Shown in pieces: positions 1 through 11,935 of a stretch of 64,000 nucleotides of DNA. The stretch is taken from contig OU862916.1 of assembly GCA_917880885.1 (NCBI GenBank), positions 51,992,831-52,056,830 on the forward strand. The letters are read 5' to 3'. Positions within the stretch are counted from its first letter, which is position 1. The number at the start of each line of letters is the position of its first letter. The notes under the pieces were generated by a model. That model ran no database searches. It was not told the origin of the DNA and saw only the letters and a program-made list of their open reading frames with translations. The DNA comes from Limnephilus marmoratus (taxonomy: Eukaryota; Arthropoda; Insecta; Trichoptera; Limnephilidae). A program made the position numbers and the translations under genes.

Positions 1-2390
1 ACCTTTCTCGAACGGACGGCTTTGATCTTGTGGCGGTATTGTCGAGGTGGGCATGCGGGGAAGAGGAAGGACGTATGCGGACAGTACGCTGACGCGGCAT
101 TAAAGCCACAGGTTATTTGCATACCGTGAGTCTTGTCGAACCTGAAAGCAAACATAAGGTTCACGAGGTGAGTTTTATGTCAGCTAGTCAGAGGTGGAGT
201 GTAACGCTGGGTCGGTCACGTGGGAGGAAGGATCTGCCCGTCACAAGCTTACGCCACATTTAACGGATAGAGGCATGATAAGGGAAGACATGAAATACCC
301 CTTCTAGACTCAGTAGAGTTAAATTCAATCCGGCGGGGAAGGAAGTCGGAGTGAGGCAGAAAAACGGCATGAAGACTTGGTATTCCCCCATCTGGCGTGA
401 AGAGCCCCTTTCGTAACAAGAGACGCTCGTCGAAGAGAGTAAAACTCGGACTTAAGGATAAGCTTAGCAAACGTATTTGGGAGAATCCGGTTTGAAATTG
501 TTGTTCATCGGTTTTCACTTGGTTAGCGGAGGAGCCGACTTTTCAGCAAACATATTATCCCCCTCCCCATATCCCTCCATTCCTGCTCTTTCAACAATTT
601 TGCGAATACTAACCAATAACACTAACTATGACTACAAACACATTATGTTAGGAGAAGTTGCAGACAAGGACTTCAATTGAGAAAACTGGACCTTCGAGTA
701 CGATCATCCTACACCGGTAAGGTAAGGTCTGCTTTTTTGAAATGTTTAATTTATTAACTGTTGTTTATGTTATCGATGTATCAGCGGCGATAAGAAGAAT
801 TAAATAAACACACTAAATTCCTACGAAAATCAAATAGACACCAAGTTTAACGCGGGGTTAGTTTATCAAGCTCGGTAAAAGATACTCAAATAATAATAAT
901 TAATAAATCGGAAGATTCTCACCCTTTCTCTAAAAGAATCTATGGGTTACCACACGTAATACATTATCTTCTCTACATATGTGTGCATACTAAGTATGCA
1001 AACAGATGTAAAATCTAAAATAAAAAATCACACAACGCAGATTATAGAAATAATGTGAACTAACATCTTAAATCTTGATTACTGTGAGAAAATCGCAGGG
1101 ATTTAAGAAGATAGGGTAGGTTTAGCTAGATTATAAGGTATAGGGGTTTAGAAATCACGAGCCTGAGGTAGGAATAAACCGAAAGGAGGGTTGAGTCAGG
1201 CCATCATACCTAGTGGTGTGATCAGTAGGACATAAGGGTAGAATTATGAGCGTGGCTACGAGACAGGAGCTACGAGATTTAAACTACGAGGTAGAAGCTT
1301 AGAAAAGTAAATCAGCTAGGTAGGGTTCATCACAATTGGTGTCAAAAGCCAGGAGTGGCGGACCATTACAAGTGATAAGAGCCGATAATATGAAAATCTG
1401 TGCGATGTGGAAATAATAACAGCAGGATAACGGATCTGCATGTGTTTTACGAAATTTCTGTTCCCAAGGAACCCAACCATATTTTTTTCTAAATGCACTT
1501 TACTTAAAAGTAAAATAATGTAATAATCAACTAGTCTTACTGCATCCTTTTTAGCAATTAGTCGAACTATAAACGCGCATGGTGCCGTATATGTTGGTGA
1601 AAAGGTGAAATAAAAATACAATTTTTGATTTCATCAGTTCAATCTAGCCATTTTGATTATTTTCCTGAAAAATTAAATTTTTTAGTAGATGAAGAGGTTT
1701 TCAATGAATTTTAAGAATACGTACATAACTTGAAAATAACTCTTTTGTAATATTTTCCTGAAACTAGTAAGGACGATTCCTGGGTTCGGAATCCATTTTC
1801 CGTGACAGCTAAATCAATAGGTTTAAGAGCAAGTGAGTTTGAAAATCAACTTTAAACAAAATACAAAAATCAGCCTTTAAATGATTTCTGGTTTAGTTTG
1901 TCAGAAGAGTACCTACCCCAATTTATCAAAACAAGCTATTATTGTTTTGCTTCCGTTTTCTACAACCTATTAATGCGAAGCGGGATTTTCTAATTATGCT
2001 GCAATGAAGTCAAGGTGCAGGAACAGGACAGAACTCGACGCCACACCAGACATTAGAATCCAACTTACCAAAATTTTGCCTGATCTCAAGAAGATATGCA
2101 ATTCACGGACTTAAAAACGTCAAAGTCATTAGGTGCTTTATTTATTACCTTTTTTGTTTATTTACTGAATAAATAGTGTGTTTAATATATATATTTTTAA
2201 ATTTCACTATTAGAATTACCAACCTAATGTAACGTAATTATTTTCATGGTAGTTACTCAATCGGTACCTACTTGCTCAGAAGGAGTTTTATTAATTTCGG
2301 GTGCCGTTGGAACGATTGATAACAAATTCAAATTGCCGGAACATTGTTCGATTGTTTTTTGTTTTAGAAAAAAAGAAACTGTTGTAAGGG
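1..2390. other. no recognised feature
   Basis: The first ~480 bases are noticeably richer in G+C than the rest, but no reading frame or repeat in them is one I recognise. From 700 on the sequence is AT-rich and has stops in all frames. Confidence 0.5.
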
Positions 2391-2394
2391 CGAC

Positions 2395-2905
2395 GTCGTG
2401 ACATAACGATGGATTGGTCGGAAGTTTTGAGTTGTAAGGAGTTTTGATACTCGTAAGTGATTGTGTAAATTTGTAATATTATGTATATATTATGCTAAAA
2501 TGGTGCTGTGAAGAAATATTGCTTGACACTCGTAATGACGCAGCAAACAGCCCATCGAGAAATGGCCATTGGGATACTGAATGCAGCTTGATACATTGAT
2601 GTTTTGGTCGGGCGTGTTAGCAGCCACGTACAATCCAATATCACCGAGGACAGCTTTGATGTAGATTGCAGGCGCTTCTTAAATGACGTCAACAGTCTAG
2701 AACTGCGGGTTATATCCTTTCAATGCTGAGAGATGGCCATCGGACCCATTGTGATCAGCGGGCCTTTGTGGATGGACTGAAATCTCGGCTCCTTCACTGT
2801 GTCATGGACATGCGAAGCGGCAGCTCTGGGGCTCTTCTCCAGCTATCTGGAGCCCTTGCCGCTGAGGTTAGAAGAGGTGCGCCATATTAACTATCGCAAG
2901 CTACG
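2395..2905 (+). pseudogene. possible coding relic, gag-like at best
   Basis: Around 2752-2889 the plus strand is open and reads CDQRAFVDGLKSRLL, then a region rich in S, G, A and L, ending at TAA near 2887. The FVxGLxxxL pattern resembles capsid regions of LTR-retrotransposon Gag. There is no upstream start, no zinc knuckle and no LTR nearby. Family membership is a guess; it could be chance in a less AT-rich patch. Confidence 0.12.
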
Positions 2906-2946
2906 AATGATCATTTGGAGTGGATTCTACTAAAATAACTGAATTA

Positions 2947-2963
2947 TCTCTCTCTCTCTCTCT
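2947..2963. repeat. (TC)n microsatellite
   Basis: An uninterrupted TC run of about 8 units. Confidence 0.9.
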
Positions 2964-2965
2964 AC

Positions 2966-3439
2966 ATTTTTTTGAGTTTACAAAGGTATTTATGTAGATT
3001 ATGTTTTTGCTTGTCAATAATAACAAGTACATTTTGTTTAATGTGAGTTCTTTTATTTACATCAGATAGTAGCTTTCTTTTTATCCCACGCAGGACCCTG
3101 AGATGATGATGAGAGCTCATGCAAACGGAATTTCTCTGCCAACTGATAAGATGCATGTCACTAAGTAAAAAGCCAAGTGTTCCGTTAAAATTTACGGGAT
3201 CGCAAAGTGTTTGTTCCATTGCAGAAAAAGTTTGGGAAACCCTGTTTTAGAGTAATTTGCGATGTGTCAGAGCAGGAAAATATCGATTTTGTTTAGGAGG
3301 TCGATATACCAGGTTTGTTCAAAAAGTAACTGGAATTAACGTTTTTTTTAAATTGTTTTTTTTTGTTTATTCGTCTACATTAATGTTGTCGCCTTCAAAG
3401 GAGTCCCCATTAGATATTACGCACTTTTTTTTAGATTAG
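2966..3439. other. no recognised feature
   Basis: AT-rich, short frames only. Nothing seen. Confidence 0.5.
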
Positions 3440-3792
3440 CTCTACACAGGAGGCCCTGAGGAAAATAATTCCCCTCAGGGCCTATGTCATCTTTGGGGAT
3501 GCTGTATAGAGGGTCTTTTTAGGAAAGGAAGGAGAGGAAGGTCTGGGAAGGAAAAGGGAATTAGGGGTGGGTAGGAATCTGGGATCAGTATGTCCAGGAG
3601 TGAAGGAAGCATTAATCCATCCCTCCCACTGCGGTGCAAAGCGATGTTCCGAGAGGGTAGAGTTGGAGAAGTCAAAGGGACTCCCTCCTCTCCCCCGATC
3701 CGGCCTGCCGCTGGTGGTCAGATGCATCCGCCGCCAAGACCCGGAACACCTCACCCCATGAACCCGGGCACCCCTGTTAAGTCACCAAATTG
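3440..3792 (-). mobile_element. short non-autonomous element with LINE-type 3' tail, copy 1
   Basis: Read on the minus strand, it begins near TTTGGTGACTTAACAGGGG, passes GGGTCTTGGCGGCGGATGC, and ends in the hairpin GGCCCTGAGGGG-AATTATTTT-CCTCAGGGCC followed by TCCTGTGTAGAG. The last ~100 bases match the end of the LINE fragments at 47.5 and 60.2 kb. The outer 5' part found in copies at 18.7 and 31.0 kb is missing. No pol III A/B box pair is visible, so it is either a LINE deletion derivative or an unusual SINE. Confidence 0.7.
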
Positions 3793-3804
3793 AAAACTTG
3801 GGAG

Positions 3805-3842
3805 GAAGAAGCGCTGGCACCCACTTTTGCCAGCGCTTCTTC
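3805..3842. repeat. perfect 15-bp hairpin
   Basis: GAAGAAGCGCTGGCA is followed by an 8-base loop and its exact reverse complement. It sits just outside the 5' end of the neighbouring short element, where other copies have different sequence. Confidence 0.9.
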
Positions 3843-5092
3843 TAATCCTCAAAACACTTCTTAAAGTTTGTTGTCGGTTTAACCGCTGCTGTATCTTCTC
3901 TTTCAGATGTTTCCGAAATTGATTTTGGAAGTAATACAGACCATCGCCCTGAAGTTTTAAAGTTGCAATAAAATCTTTTAAACAACTATTGTGTGCTACA
4001 ACTATTGTGCGTTATACACGTGAACCGAAGACGAAGTTTTGTGTCATCCATCCAGTAAAAAAACTTTTCGATGCCAAGGAACACTTCAATAGTATTTTCG
4101 CCGCGAAACATCTTCTTTATAAATGTTCACAAACCACGCATTATTTTATTATGAGGTTCTCAATACAACTTTCTAACGCTCGGTATACATAATTTCAATA
4201 CAAGTTTCGAGTTCATTTTTATGAGTTGAAGGATTTGATAAAAAAAAGATTTAATCAATTTAATTTACATGTTAAACCCATTCATTTAATCACAGCTCCT
4301 AAAGTTACCAACAAATACGAAATTCAGCGTAACTTTAAGAGTAGGATAGGACGCGTCTAGCGTTAATTTGATACCAATCCTTAGAAATACGTGAAAATAA
4401 ATGAAGTGGAATAAATTCGAATGCTTTTCAATTTTAAAAAATTCTCATAAAATATCTAGTTATACGCCAACGGTTGTATATAGGCCATGTGAAGTCCCAG
4501 AATTTTAACTAGTTTAAACTTTGCAATGCAATGAGGGTTTTCATTAAACGAACCGGAATTTCGAGCTATACTTATACCTCTCTCTAGCAAAAATACGTAT
4601 TCTCTGAACACAATTTACCACATTCGTTCTGGGTTTTACAAAAGCTTATCAGAGAAATATGAAGCTCTAATGAGACGGTACGCTGTTGTGGTTTTCTTAA
4701 GTTGAATGAGTAACACAAGTATAATCGTTTTTGAGCATGGTAATAAGAAGCTAGTAAGAACTGAACTGAAACTTTGAATTCAATCGTGAGCATTGTGGTG
4801 CTGCATTTCACACAAGTATTTATTTATTTGACAAAACTTAAGCTTTAGCCAATTTCAAATACTTAATTAGGCTAGAAAATAAACCCATGAGCCATCATTT
4901 GGGAATAACTCACATACACGACGACCTTCAGTCAAATTTAAAAATGCAGTAATTGGGGAAACTTTAAAAAGATAATAACCATTAATAATTTCAGTCATTT
5001 TAACTAGAAATAAGGTAATAAAAATAAAAGCAATAAATATTTTCATCGTAAATACCCAACTCGAAATAATATAAAAACATCTGCTGTAAGTA
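3843..5092. other. no recognised feature
   Basis: AT-rich with only short open frames. Nothing seen. Confidence 0.5.
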
Positions 5093-5095
5093 TAA

Positions 5096-5261
5096 GGGAA
5101 CGTACCCATACTACGTGACACTTTTAGGGGAGGGGGGTCTTCAAAAGGTCACCCTCCATACAAATGAGCGGCGGGTTCCTTAGGATTTTGGTCACCGGGA
5201 GGGGGGGGGGGGGGGGGTTAAAAATTGCAAAAAGTTGGTCACGTAGTTTGGGTACGTTCCC
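5096..5261. mobile_element. TAA-target MITE (PIF/Harbinger-like), copy 1
   Basis: The left end is GGGAACGTACCCATACTACG and the right end is its near-exact complement. The element is 166 bp, has TAA on both flanks (5093-5095, 5262-5264) and carries two G-rich runs, one of about 18 G. Copies lie at 44797-47299 and 61050-61216. A 3-bp TWA duplication and GGG/CCC ends are typical of PIF/Harbinger. It has no coding capacity. Confidence 0.85.
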
Positions 5262-5383
5262 TAACCATTGTATAACCACAGTTTGATAATGTCCTCAGAA
5301 GGCAAAACAGCTGTCACGCGTAATAATAATTAAATAGCAGAACTTTTTTATAAGTAAACTGTTTTTATAATTATTATAAGTAA

Positions 5384-5670
5384 CTAGCAGACCCGGCCAC
5401 ACTTTGCTGTGACTAACGATACACAACGCCATTACCCAACCTTTATAAAATCCACACCACCCGCTTGCCAGCTGCCCGCTGCCTGAATTGAATATTTGAA
5501 TAATATATTTCTCGGCTTTTCTTTACTATAATAAGCATATATTATACATATAAACCTTCTTCTTGAATCACTCTATCTTTTGGTGAAAACTTAATGAAAA
5601 TTCGTTGCGTAGTTTAAAAGATCCATGCGCACATACAATTTGAGCGACTTCATTTTATACTATGTAATGA
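5384..5670 (-). mobile_element. Helitron-like non-autonomous element, family B, copy 1
   Basis: On the minus strand it runs from TCATTACATAGTATAAAATG to GTGTGGCCGGGTCTGCTAG, with A before the 5' TC and T after CTAG. TC...CTRR inserted between A and T, without a target duplication, is the Helitron hallmark. The inner sequence shares TTGGTGAAAAC and GCGTAGTTTAAAAGAT with copies at 27.4 and 53.6 kb. No Rep/helicase coding. Confidence 0.75.
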
Positions 5671-5734
5671 TGATAATAAATTATTAGCCTGAAACACTCA
5701 TCTACATTGAAAAAATCTCCCGAGAAAAGATACA

Positions 5735-5791
5735 TGCCGCCGACGGGACTCGAACCCGCGTCCTTCTGATTTCCGGTCAACTGCTCTTATG
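5735..5791 (-). repeat. tRNA-derived 3' half
   Basis: The minus strand has a well-paired T arm (GCGGGTTCGAGTCCCGT, perfect B box) and an anticodon-like arm with loop CCGGAAA, but no D arm or 5' acceptor strand. It is a tRNA-derived fragment, not a functional tRNA. Confidence 0.65.
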
Positions 5792-6163
5792 TTTTTATAA
5801 ATTGAATAATAATATTATTGTATCGATTAAGGACTGCCGCTTTGACTAAATATTCCCAAAGCCTATCCGTGGACGTCAAACTGCGGCACGCGAGCCGCAT
5901 GCGGCCCGCGGCGGATATTTGTGCGGGCCGCACAAATATCTGCCGTTTTCTTTTTAAATACATTTTTATGTGCAATTATATTATCCGTTTGTTTTCAATA
6001 TTTTGTGAACTTATACCCTTATGATTTTAAAACGTTGATTTTAATTGATTGACATTTGATTTTAAAACGCCCAGCTGGTTTTTGAACACATCCTAAGTCG
6101 ATTTTGAACGCGCGCATAGTGTACGTCACAGGTTCTTAATTGAAACTTTTAAGGGGCAGTAGA

Positions 6164-6371
6164 AGACCCAGAGAAAATTAGAGGGCATAGATATGGCACT
6201 GTGAGGGCGTGGGTATGTAAAAAAAGGTTTAAAAAAGATAAAAAAAACACGCTTATCACGTAGGTACTAGAGACCCAGAGAAAATTAAAGGGCGTAGAGA
6301 TTGGACAGTGTGGGCGTAGATTAAAAAATGGTCAAAAAAAGACAAAAAACACGCTTATCACGTAAGTACTA
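6164..6371 (+). repeat. tandem duplication, 107-bp period
   Basis: AGACCCAGAGAAAATT begins two successive units at 6164 and 6271. Both end in ACACGCTTATCACGTA. They differ at several positions, so the duplication is not recent. Confidence 0.85.
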
Positions 6372-6696
6372 ATAAAGCAAATTCAACTTTAAAATTGGTT
6401 AATTTTTGTTATTGTATGTATTGTAATCATTTTTATCACGTGTGCAAAAATTCGTGCATTTCGATAGTTCGGGAAGTCGATGAAAATTGAACTGAAAGAT
6501 TCCATTATACATCTATATATTTTTTTTATGTAATAATATGATTTTACATGTTGCATTATTTGAATCGTGACGATGCATGAGGGTTTTAGAATAACCTTGC
6601 GGCAACTCCTTGCTAAGTAAAACGCTTATGGACTTCGATAAGAATTATGCCCGATCACCAAACAAGATCCGGTATACACAATTAAGCAATACTCAC

Positions 6697-6888
6697 TGTT
6701 GTGCCCCATGGCTTGGTCTCCATTCGGCGACGGTCATAGGTGTATCCAAAGGCGTACGATAAGATTGTTCGGTTATTAGAACCACGATAAAGTTGAGTCA
6801 TGAGACGAATAAACGGTTCACATGAAGCATTCGATGAAAGACGGCGATTACACGCTTCCGGTTGATAGAAATAACGTTTCAATAACAT
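6697..6888 (-). CDS. candidate internal exon, unknown protein
   Basis: The minus strand is open for 64 codons from an ATG, with balanced codon use (RLMTQLYRGSNNRT, then AFGYTYDRRRME and KPWGTT). It runs straight into GTGAGT (6691-6696), a good splice donor. An in-frame stop lies just upstream of the ATG and I see no convincing acceptor. I do not recognise the protein. It sits inside the hAT relic, so it could be a captured exon, transposon coding, or chance. Confidence 0.25.
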
Positions 6889-7280
6889 GTCACGTTACCA
6901 TTTGTTACGATGGTTGTTAACAGACTGGCGATATTGCGGTACTTGACTTAGTCCACCGTATAGGTAAGTACACTTAATGTGCGGAAGTCCAAAATCTGGA
7001 TTCCTCCGATCTGCATGGTCAATTGGAACACAAATACGTATGAAATCCATCAGCGTTATGAAACATTATTATTATTAAGAACTGAAAATATATCATGAAT
7101 ACAAGAAGGAAGGAGGTAGCAACCCGGTACATAAATTCAAAAGAATTGCTTTTTTAACTGGCTGAACAAAAAGGTACAACACCCCCCTCCTCCAAAATCA
7201 TAAGTGTGCGGCCCGCGGTGATACCTCACGTTGTCCTATGTGCCCTTGACCAAAAAAGTGTGACGACCGCTGGCCTATAT

Positions 7281-8185
7281 GATAGCACGACATACGAAAA
7301 ACCTCTTTCATGGAATAAGAAAATGTTAAAAACGTTTGCAATAAAAATATTACATTTGAAATTGAGAAAGTTATAATATCTTTCATCAGAACACTTCAAA
7401 AAGCGATTTAAGAGATATAATAGAGGTTTTTAAGTTCCACACTTTATATTTATACCGTTTTTCTTCTTCGTATTATTACACCTTAATGTTTTTATTCAAA
7501 TGCGATCGTTAAATAATGAAAGTAAACTTAACAATGGTAGAAATATTGCTAAACTACTGACACATATTGCTTTTTTCTGGATTTAATATAAAAAGTTATC
7601 ACGACACAGTGAAATTCTTTGCACAGATATTTATTCCGGAGAAAAGCGAGAAAACGGTTTTCTTTGCTGTTATTTTGCGAGTTTCAGTATGCAATATACT
7701 TTGAAAAGCAGTATGGTACATTAAAAAGTCTTTACGTTGTTATGTAATAAAATTCCAGTCCGTAACGTGACAAATTCGGAAGTGGAGCGGTTAATATCTC
7801 GGGAGGTTTCAAGTTTTGATCTGTCTTTCAGAGCTTAAATCTGCTTGTTTGTGTTTTCTGAGTGGAATACACTCGTACTATATCTATCTCCCCGGTGAAA
7901 TAGCATTTCTAAGAAAATAAGTATCAGCAAACTTAAAATTACTTTAACTGTGTTTTAAACTAGATTTAATTTACCTGGTTAGAAGGTACAAGCAGGTTAG
8001 GAAACATAGGTGGCACAATTAGAGTTTTTTGAAAGATAACGTTTTTCGTCACTTACGCGTTATTGTACTTTTAGCGAAAAAGGGGCGAAAAGTGCCTACG
8101 TTGATCAATATGAATATTGGAAAAGGTTTTTCACTCACTCGAGAATTTGTACAGTTTGTTCTCACTCTAAAACAACGATTTTTTT
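7281..8185. other. no recognised feature
   Basis: AT-rich. Nothing seen. Confidence 0.5.
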
Positions 8186-8189
8186 TTTC

Positions 8190-8640
8190 ATTTCACTGTT
8201 TTTTTAGGTGAAATTTTTTTAGCACTGTTGTGATTCGAAACTCGATGAAACGAAAAAGCGACACTCAAAAGAGACTAACACACAGCCTGCGAGAGAATGA
8301 GATAGAATAATCGGTCTTCTCTTTGTGCGGTGCTTCGTAGCCTCCCGACTCTTGCCTACTTTAGTTTTTTGACGGTTTCACTTCTACCGCGTGTGAACTG
8401 CACACATTTTTTTTAAGTGAAAACTTCTTTAGCATCGCTGTGCTTTTAAACTCGATGAAGCGAAAAAGTGATACTAAAAAGAGACAAACACGTACATCTA
8501 TAGTATTTAGCCGGCGAGAGAATGAGATAGAATAATCGGTCTCCTCTTTGTGCGGTGCTTTGTAGCCTCCCCAATCTTGTCTACTTTAGTTTTCTGAAGG
8601 TTTCACTTCTACCGCGTGTGAACTGCCACATTTTTTTTTC
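8190..8640 (+). repeat. two tandem ~220-bp repeat units
   Basis: Both units contain AGAGAATGAGATAGAATAAT, then TTTGTGCGGTGCTT, and CACTTCTACCGCGTGTGAAC. Inverted single copies lie at 9297-9515 and 30768-30990. Unclassified dispersed family. No coding or pol III boxes seen. Confidence 0.8.
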
Positions 8641-9296
8641 TTAAGTCGAAAACATGATGTATGCAATCAACGTGTATGTGTGAGTACTAAACATTGCTGC
8701 GATATCTGTAGGTACCAATATTCTTAATAAAAATTCCGTATTTCCATGTCGGTATGCTTAAAAATACCTCCTTGTTCAAATATTTCTCGGTATTTGTAGA
8801 ATCTCCACCCAAAAACATGAGATTGGACACCTGTTTCCCTTCTCTTTAAATACTTGTTTCAAACTCGTGGTACGTGGGTGGGATCCTTACTTGAACCAGT
8901 ATAATGTCAGATTTCTCTGATTATTTTTTTCTAAAAATGCGAGCTTTGCAAAGTATTAGATTGGATTGTGCAAGTACATGGAGAATGATCGGATTTCTGC
9001 AGAAGTAAACTAACCAACGAGATAAAGACTACCTACATATATTTCTTATAGATATTACCATCATACCTATGTGTTTTACTAAGAAACTCCAGTCAATTCC
9101 TAACATAGGTACCATAGTTTTTTAAACGCAGTCTTCATAGTTAAAATAATGTTCAAAGTTTGAATTTATCGCCCTTAGTTTGAAAACGCTCGAAATCTGG
9201 CAAGCAAGCGTGACGTCATACATAACCTTATAGTTTTCACATGTGACGGTATGAAATCAAGAACTCCAAAAATAAATAGTTAACAGTAATTAAAAA
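8641..9296. other. no recognised feature
   Basis: AT-rich. Nothing seen. Confidence 0.5.
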
Positions 9297-9515
9297 ATCA
9301 GAGTGTGCCAATCACACTCGGTACGAATGAAACTTAAGAAAACTAAAGTAGACAAAAGTGGGGAGGCTACGAAGCACTGCACAAAAACACCGATTATCTA
9401 TTCCATTCTCTCGCAGGCAAAATCTTATAGATGTATGTGTTTGTTTCTTTTTAGTGTCGCTTTTTTGTTTCATCGAGTTACAAATTACAACGGTGCTACA
9501 GAAATTTTCATTTCA
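9297..9515 (-). repeat. single inverted copy of the 8.2-kb repeat
   Basis: The minus strand matches the units at 8190-8640, including the GTTTCATCGAGT and CTCTCGCAGGC blocks. More diverged than the tandem pair. Confidence 0.75.
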
Positions 9516-9566
9516 ACATGTTTTTGAACTAGTAATTTAACCATAGAATTTCGTACTGATTGTAGG

Positions 9567-9749
9567 TATTTTCGTTACTTGTTTTTGGGGTGTTATGCCG
9601 TGTTGCGCTACCTCCTTCTTTAGCCAACATTTCGGACAGCGTTGTAGTGTCCATCATTAGAGCGGTCCGGTAGATATAAGAGGAGAATCCGGCTAAAGAA
9701 GGGGGTAGCGCAACACGGCATAACACCCCAAAAACAAATAACGAAAATA
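9567..9749. mobile_element. palindromic MITE, copy 1
   Basis: About 55-bp inverted arms contain TGCCGTGTTGCGCTACCTCC and its complement, around a ~65-bp centre. The same arms occur at 48193-48402, and one arm alone at 23337-23385. No coding. The flanking duplication is unclear. Confidence 0.8.
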
Positions 9750-10149
9750 CTTTTGGCCGTGAAAATCTTAAAACGTATCTGATTGTAGGTAGTTTTAAAT
9801 TAGTTTTGCAAGAGTGTTCCCAGATGGTTATACCATAGCGTAAAGTTGATTCTGCAATTGATAAGTAAATATTTTTTGAGTAATTTAATAAAAATCAGGA
9901 GTAATTTGAAATAATTCGTGAAGGTATTTAAAAAAATATATTAACAGTGGCGACCTGCATCCGGGTCTACGCAGCGTGACATCCCGCAACATCGCCCGCA
10001 TTTCTAATGCGCGCGGCTGACCGATGCGCTCCTCTAGGGAGCGAGCGGCCTATATTAAAATTATTAGAATTTTGTCAGAACCTGCTGATCAATCATAGTA
10101 CTTTTATTTATATTTAGGTTTTAATAATTTTACCCAACGATTTATACAT
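9750..10149. other. AT-rich stretch with a small GC-rich patch
   Basis: ATTAACAGTGGCGACCTGCA at 9943-9962 would fit an LTR 3' end (CA) followed by a primer-binding site (TGG...), and the next 110 bases are GC-rich. No matching second LTR is present, so I do not call an LTR element. Confidence 0.2.
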
Positions 10150-10528
10150 TCTACTCATAGCTACGTAAATAAAAATGAATGTTCTTTGTCTATCAGTTAT
10201 CTTCGTTACCTACTATTCATCCAATCGCGATGAAATTTTGGTAATCTGTTGTGCGCACGCTTGTGAAGTTTTCTATATGTAATGTTGAGCACTAAGTTAT
10301 GAATTTTTCATATACCATACTCGCGAAGGTTTCTCTGGCATTATCAAATTTATAAAAAAAAGTTGGTGTATTTCATATAGCTTAGCGGCAGAGTGAGATG
10401 GAGGGAGGGGAATCTGGGAGGCGGAGGGAAACGAAAAAAAAGTGGAAAGTACGGATGGGAAAGGACACACAAGTAGAAACACTTTCTTTCTTTGAGTGGC
10501 ATTGCAACGTATGCCGGGTACTCGCTAG
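10150..10528 (+). mobile_element. Helitron-like non-autonomous element, family A, copy 1
   Basis: Starts TCTACTCATAGC and ends GCCGGGTACTCGCTAG followed by T. Its 3' part has a purine-rich stretch and the family signature GCAACGTATGCCGGG. Confidence 0.6.
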
Positions 10529-10602
10529 TATATAACATAATAATAATAATTTCATCATCAAAACCAGAATCAGCGTTTTTTGGTTTATGTTCGATATGAA
10601 AC

Positions 10603-11069
10603 TCTTACTAAAGGTGAAAGTTTGTAGAGATGTATGTTTGTTACTCTTTCACGCAAAAACTACTGAATGGATTTTAATGAAACTTAAAAATAATATAGCT
10701 CATACATCAGAATAACATATACGAGCTCTGGCATTAAGAAATTTGTATGAAAAATTGCAATAGGTGGCCCACGATCTGTTTGAAAACTGAATGTACCGGG
10801 GATGAAAGTATGGAATGGGGAGTGGGAGGCGAACCCGGGACGGAGGAGGGGAACCTGGGAGGGGGGAGGGGAACTCGGGAGAGTGGTTCGCGGGACAGGG
10901 GAAGGGGGAAATAGAGTGGGGAGAGGGAATGTGGAGGAATCGGAGTGGGAATGCATAAGGGGAAAGCGGACGCGGGAGAGGAAGGGGAAGCGGAAGAGGA
11001 ACGGGACAAATGGGAAAGGACACATTTCTTCATTAAATGGCATAGCAACGCATGTCGGGAACCACCTAG
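10603..11069 (+). mobile_element. Helitron-like non-autonomous element, family A, copy 2
   Basis: Carries the family motif TGTTACTCTTTCACGCAAAA and ends GGGAACCACCTAG followed by T. Bases 10800-11020 are almost all purine on the plus strand, as in the copies at 44.3 and 57.2 kb. Confidence 0.65.
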
Positions 11070-11600
11070 TAAGTAATAAATTGGAAGTTGCTGACGAATG
11101 CAGCCATTTCATATTTTATATTTTTCACTTGAGTTATTTATTGAACGTACTTTATATCTGGAGAAGCAGATTAAGTGGCGCTTCACAAACCTCATTTGGG
11201 AGTGTTGAGTTTTCCGGAAAAAAAAAAAATATCTCGTAGATACACTAGAATTGGAAATGAAATTAACCAACCGATTTGGTTTGCTAACATGAAACACACG
11301 AAAATAATACATATCTTTATATATGATTTTTTAAATTTAATTTAAAACAAATTTGTATTATTTTTAATACATAATTTATTCGAAATGTGCAAGCGTTAAA
11401 TATATTATTTTGTAAATTCTCCTTAGTTCGTTATAAAAATACTTTATTTTTTAAATCTGGTTTCATTCTGCCGAACGACGGCGCTTAAATTATCTCTACG
11501 CTTCCTTGGTCCAATTGACGTTCCCAGAACCACCTGGGCCTTGCTTTCTTTTGAAAGGTTTTCTCTATTGATATTTAAATTCGTTCTGCTTTATTCGATT
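11070..11600. other. no recognised feature
   Basis: AT-rich. Nothing seen. Confidence 0.5.
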
Positions 11601-11604
11601 AATT

Positions 11605-11935
11605 TTGTTTTTAAACGACTTCAAAAAGGAGGAGGTTCTCAATTCGACTGTATTTTTTTTTTTTTTATTTTTTTTTTTTTTTATGTTTGTTACGCTAGAA
11701 CTTTTGACTGGGTGAACCGATATTGATGATTCCTTTTTTATTTGAAAGCTGATGCTTCTCATGTGGTCCCATTTTAATTTGGTTCAGTTCCGACAATAGC
11801 ATCCATGAGAAAACCATATAAGTCTTAAATTTGCATAAGTATGTGCGCGACAAATGGACGAATAACTCAATATCACGCCAACCGATTTCGATGATTCTTT
11901 TTTTATTGGAAAGGATGTACTTCAAGGGTAATTTA
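11605..11935 (+). repeat. dispersed repeat with two diverged modules
   Basis: Begins AAACGACTTCAAAAAGGAGG, then a T-rich stretch. Two modules share GATGATTC followed by six or seven T, then ATTTGAAAG or ATTGGAAAG. The CGACTTCAAAAA motif recurs in both arms of the palindrome at 12127-12568, so the two may have a common origin. Unclassified. Confidence 0.55.

Larger units (their letters stand above)
5867..7272. mobile_element. hAT-type relic, non-autonomous
   Basis: The right end, read on the minus strand, is CAGCGGTCGTCACACTTTTT, a typical hAT terminus. The left end CCGTGGACGTCAAACTG matches it loosely and is followed by a GCCGCATGCGGCCCGC segment. The flanks share GCCTAT (5861-5866 and 7273-7278), six bases of an 8-bp duplication. 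No transposase remains. It holds a tandem duplication and an exon-like frame. Confidence 0.55.

Noticed and set aside
249..518. 89-codon frame on the minus strand
   Set aside because: Low-complexity serine/leucine content and no recognisable domain; more likely chance in a GC-richer patch.
3482..3793. Four overlapping frames in the short LINE-tail element
   Set aside because: The other copies of the element have stops and frameshifts at the same places; not coding.
9943..10060. LTR retrotransposon 5' leader (LTR end plus primer-binding site)
   Set aside because: No second LTR, no gag or pol nearby; the match is only ~10 bases.
10684..11239. Several overlapping frames of 100-145 codons on both strands
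   Set aside because: They follow the purine-rich stretch of a Helitron-like copy and have no domain-like content.
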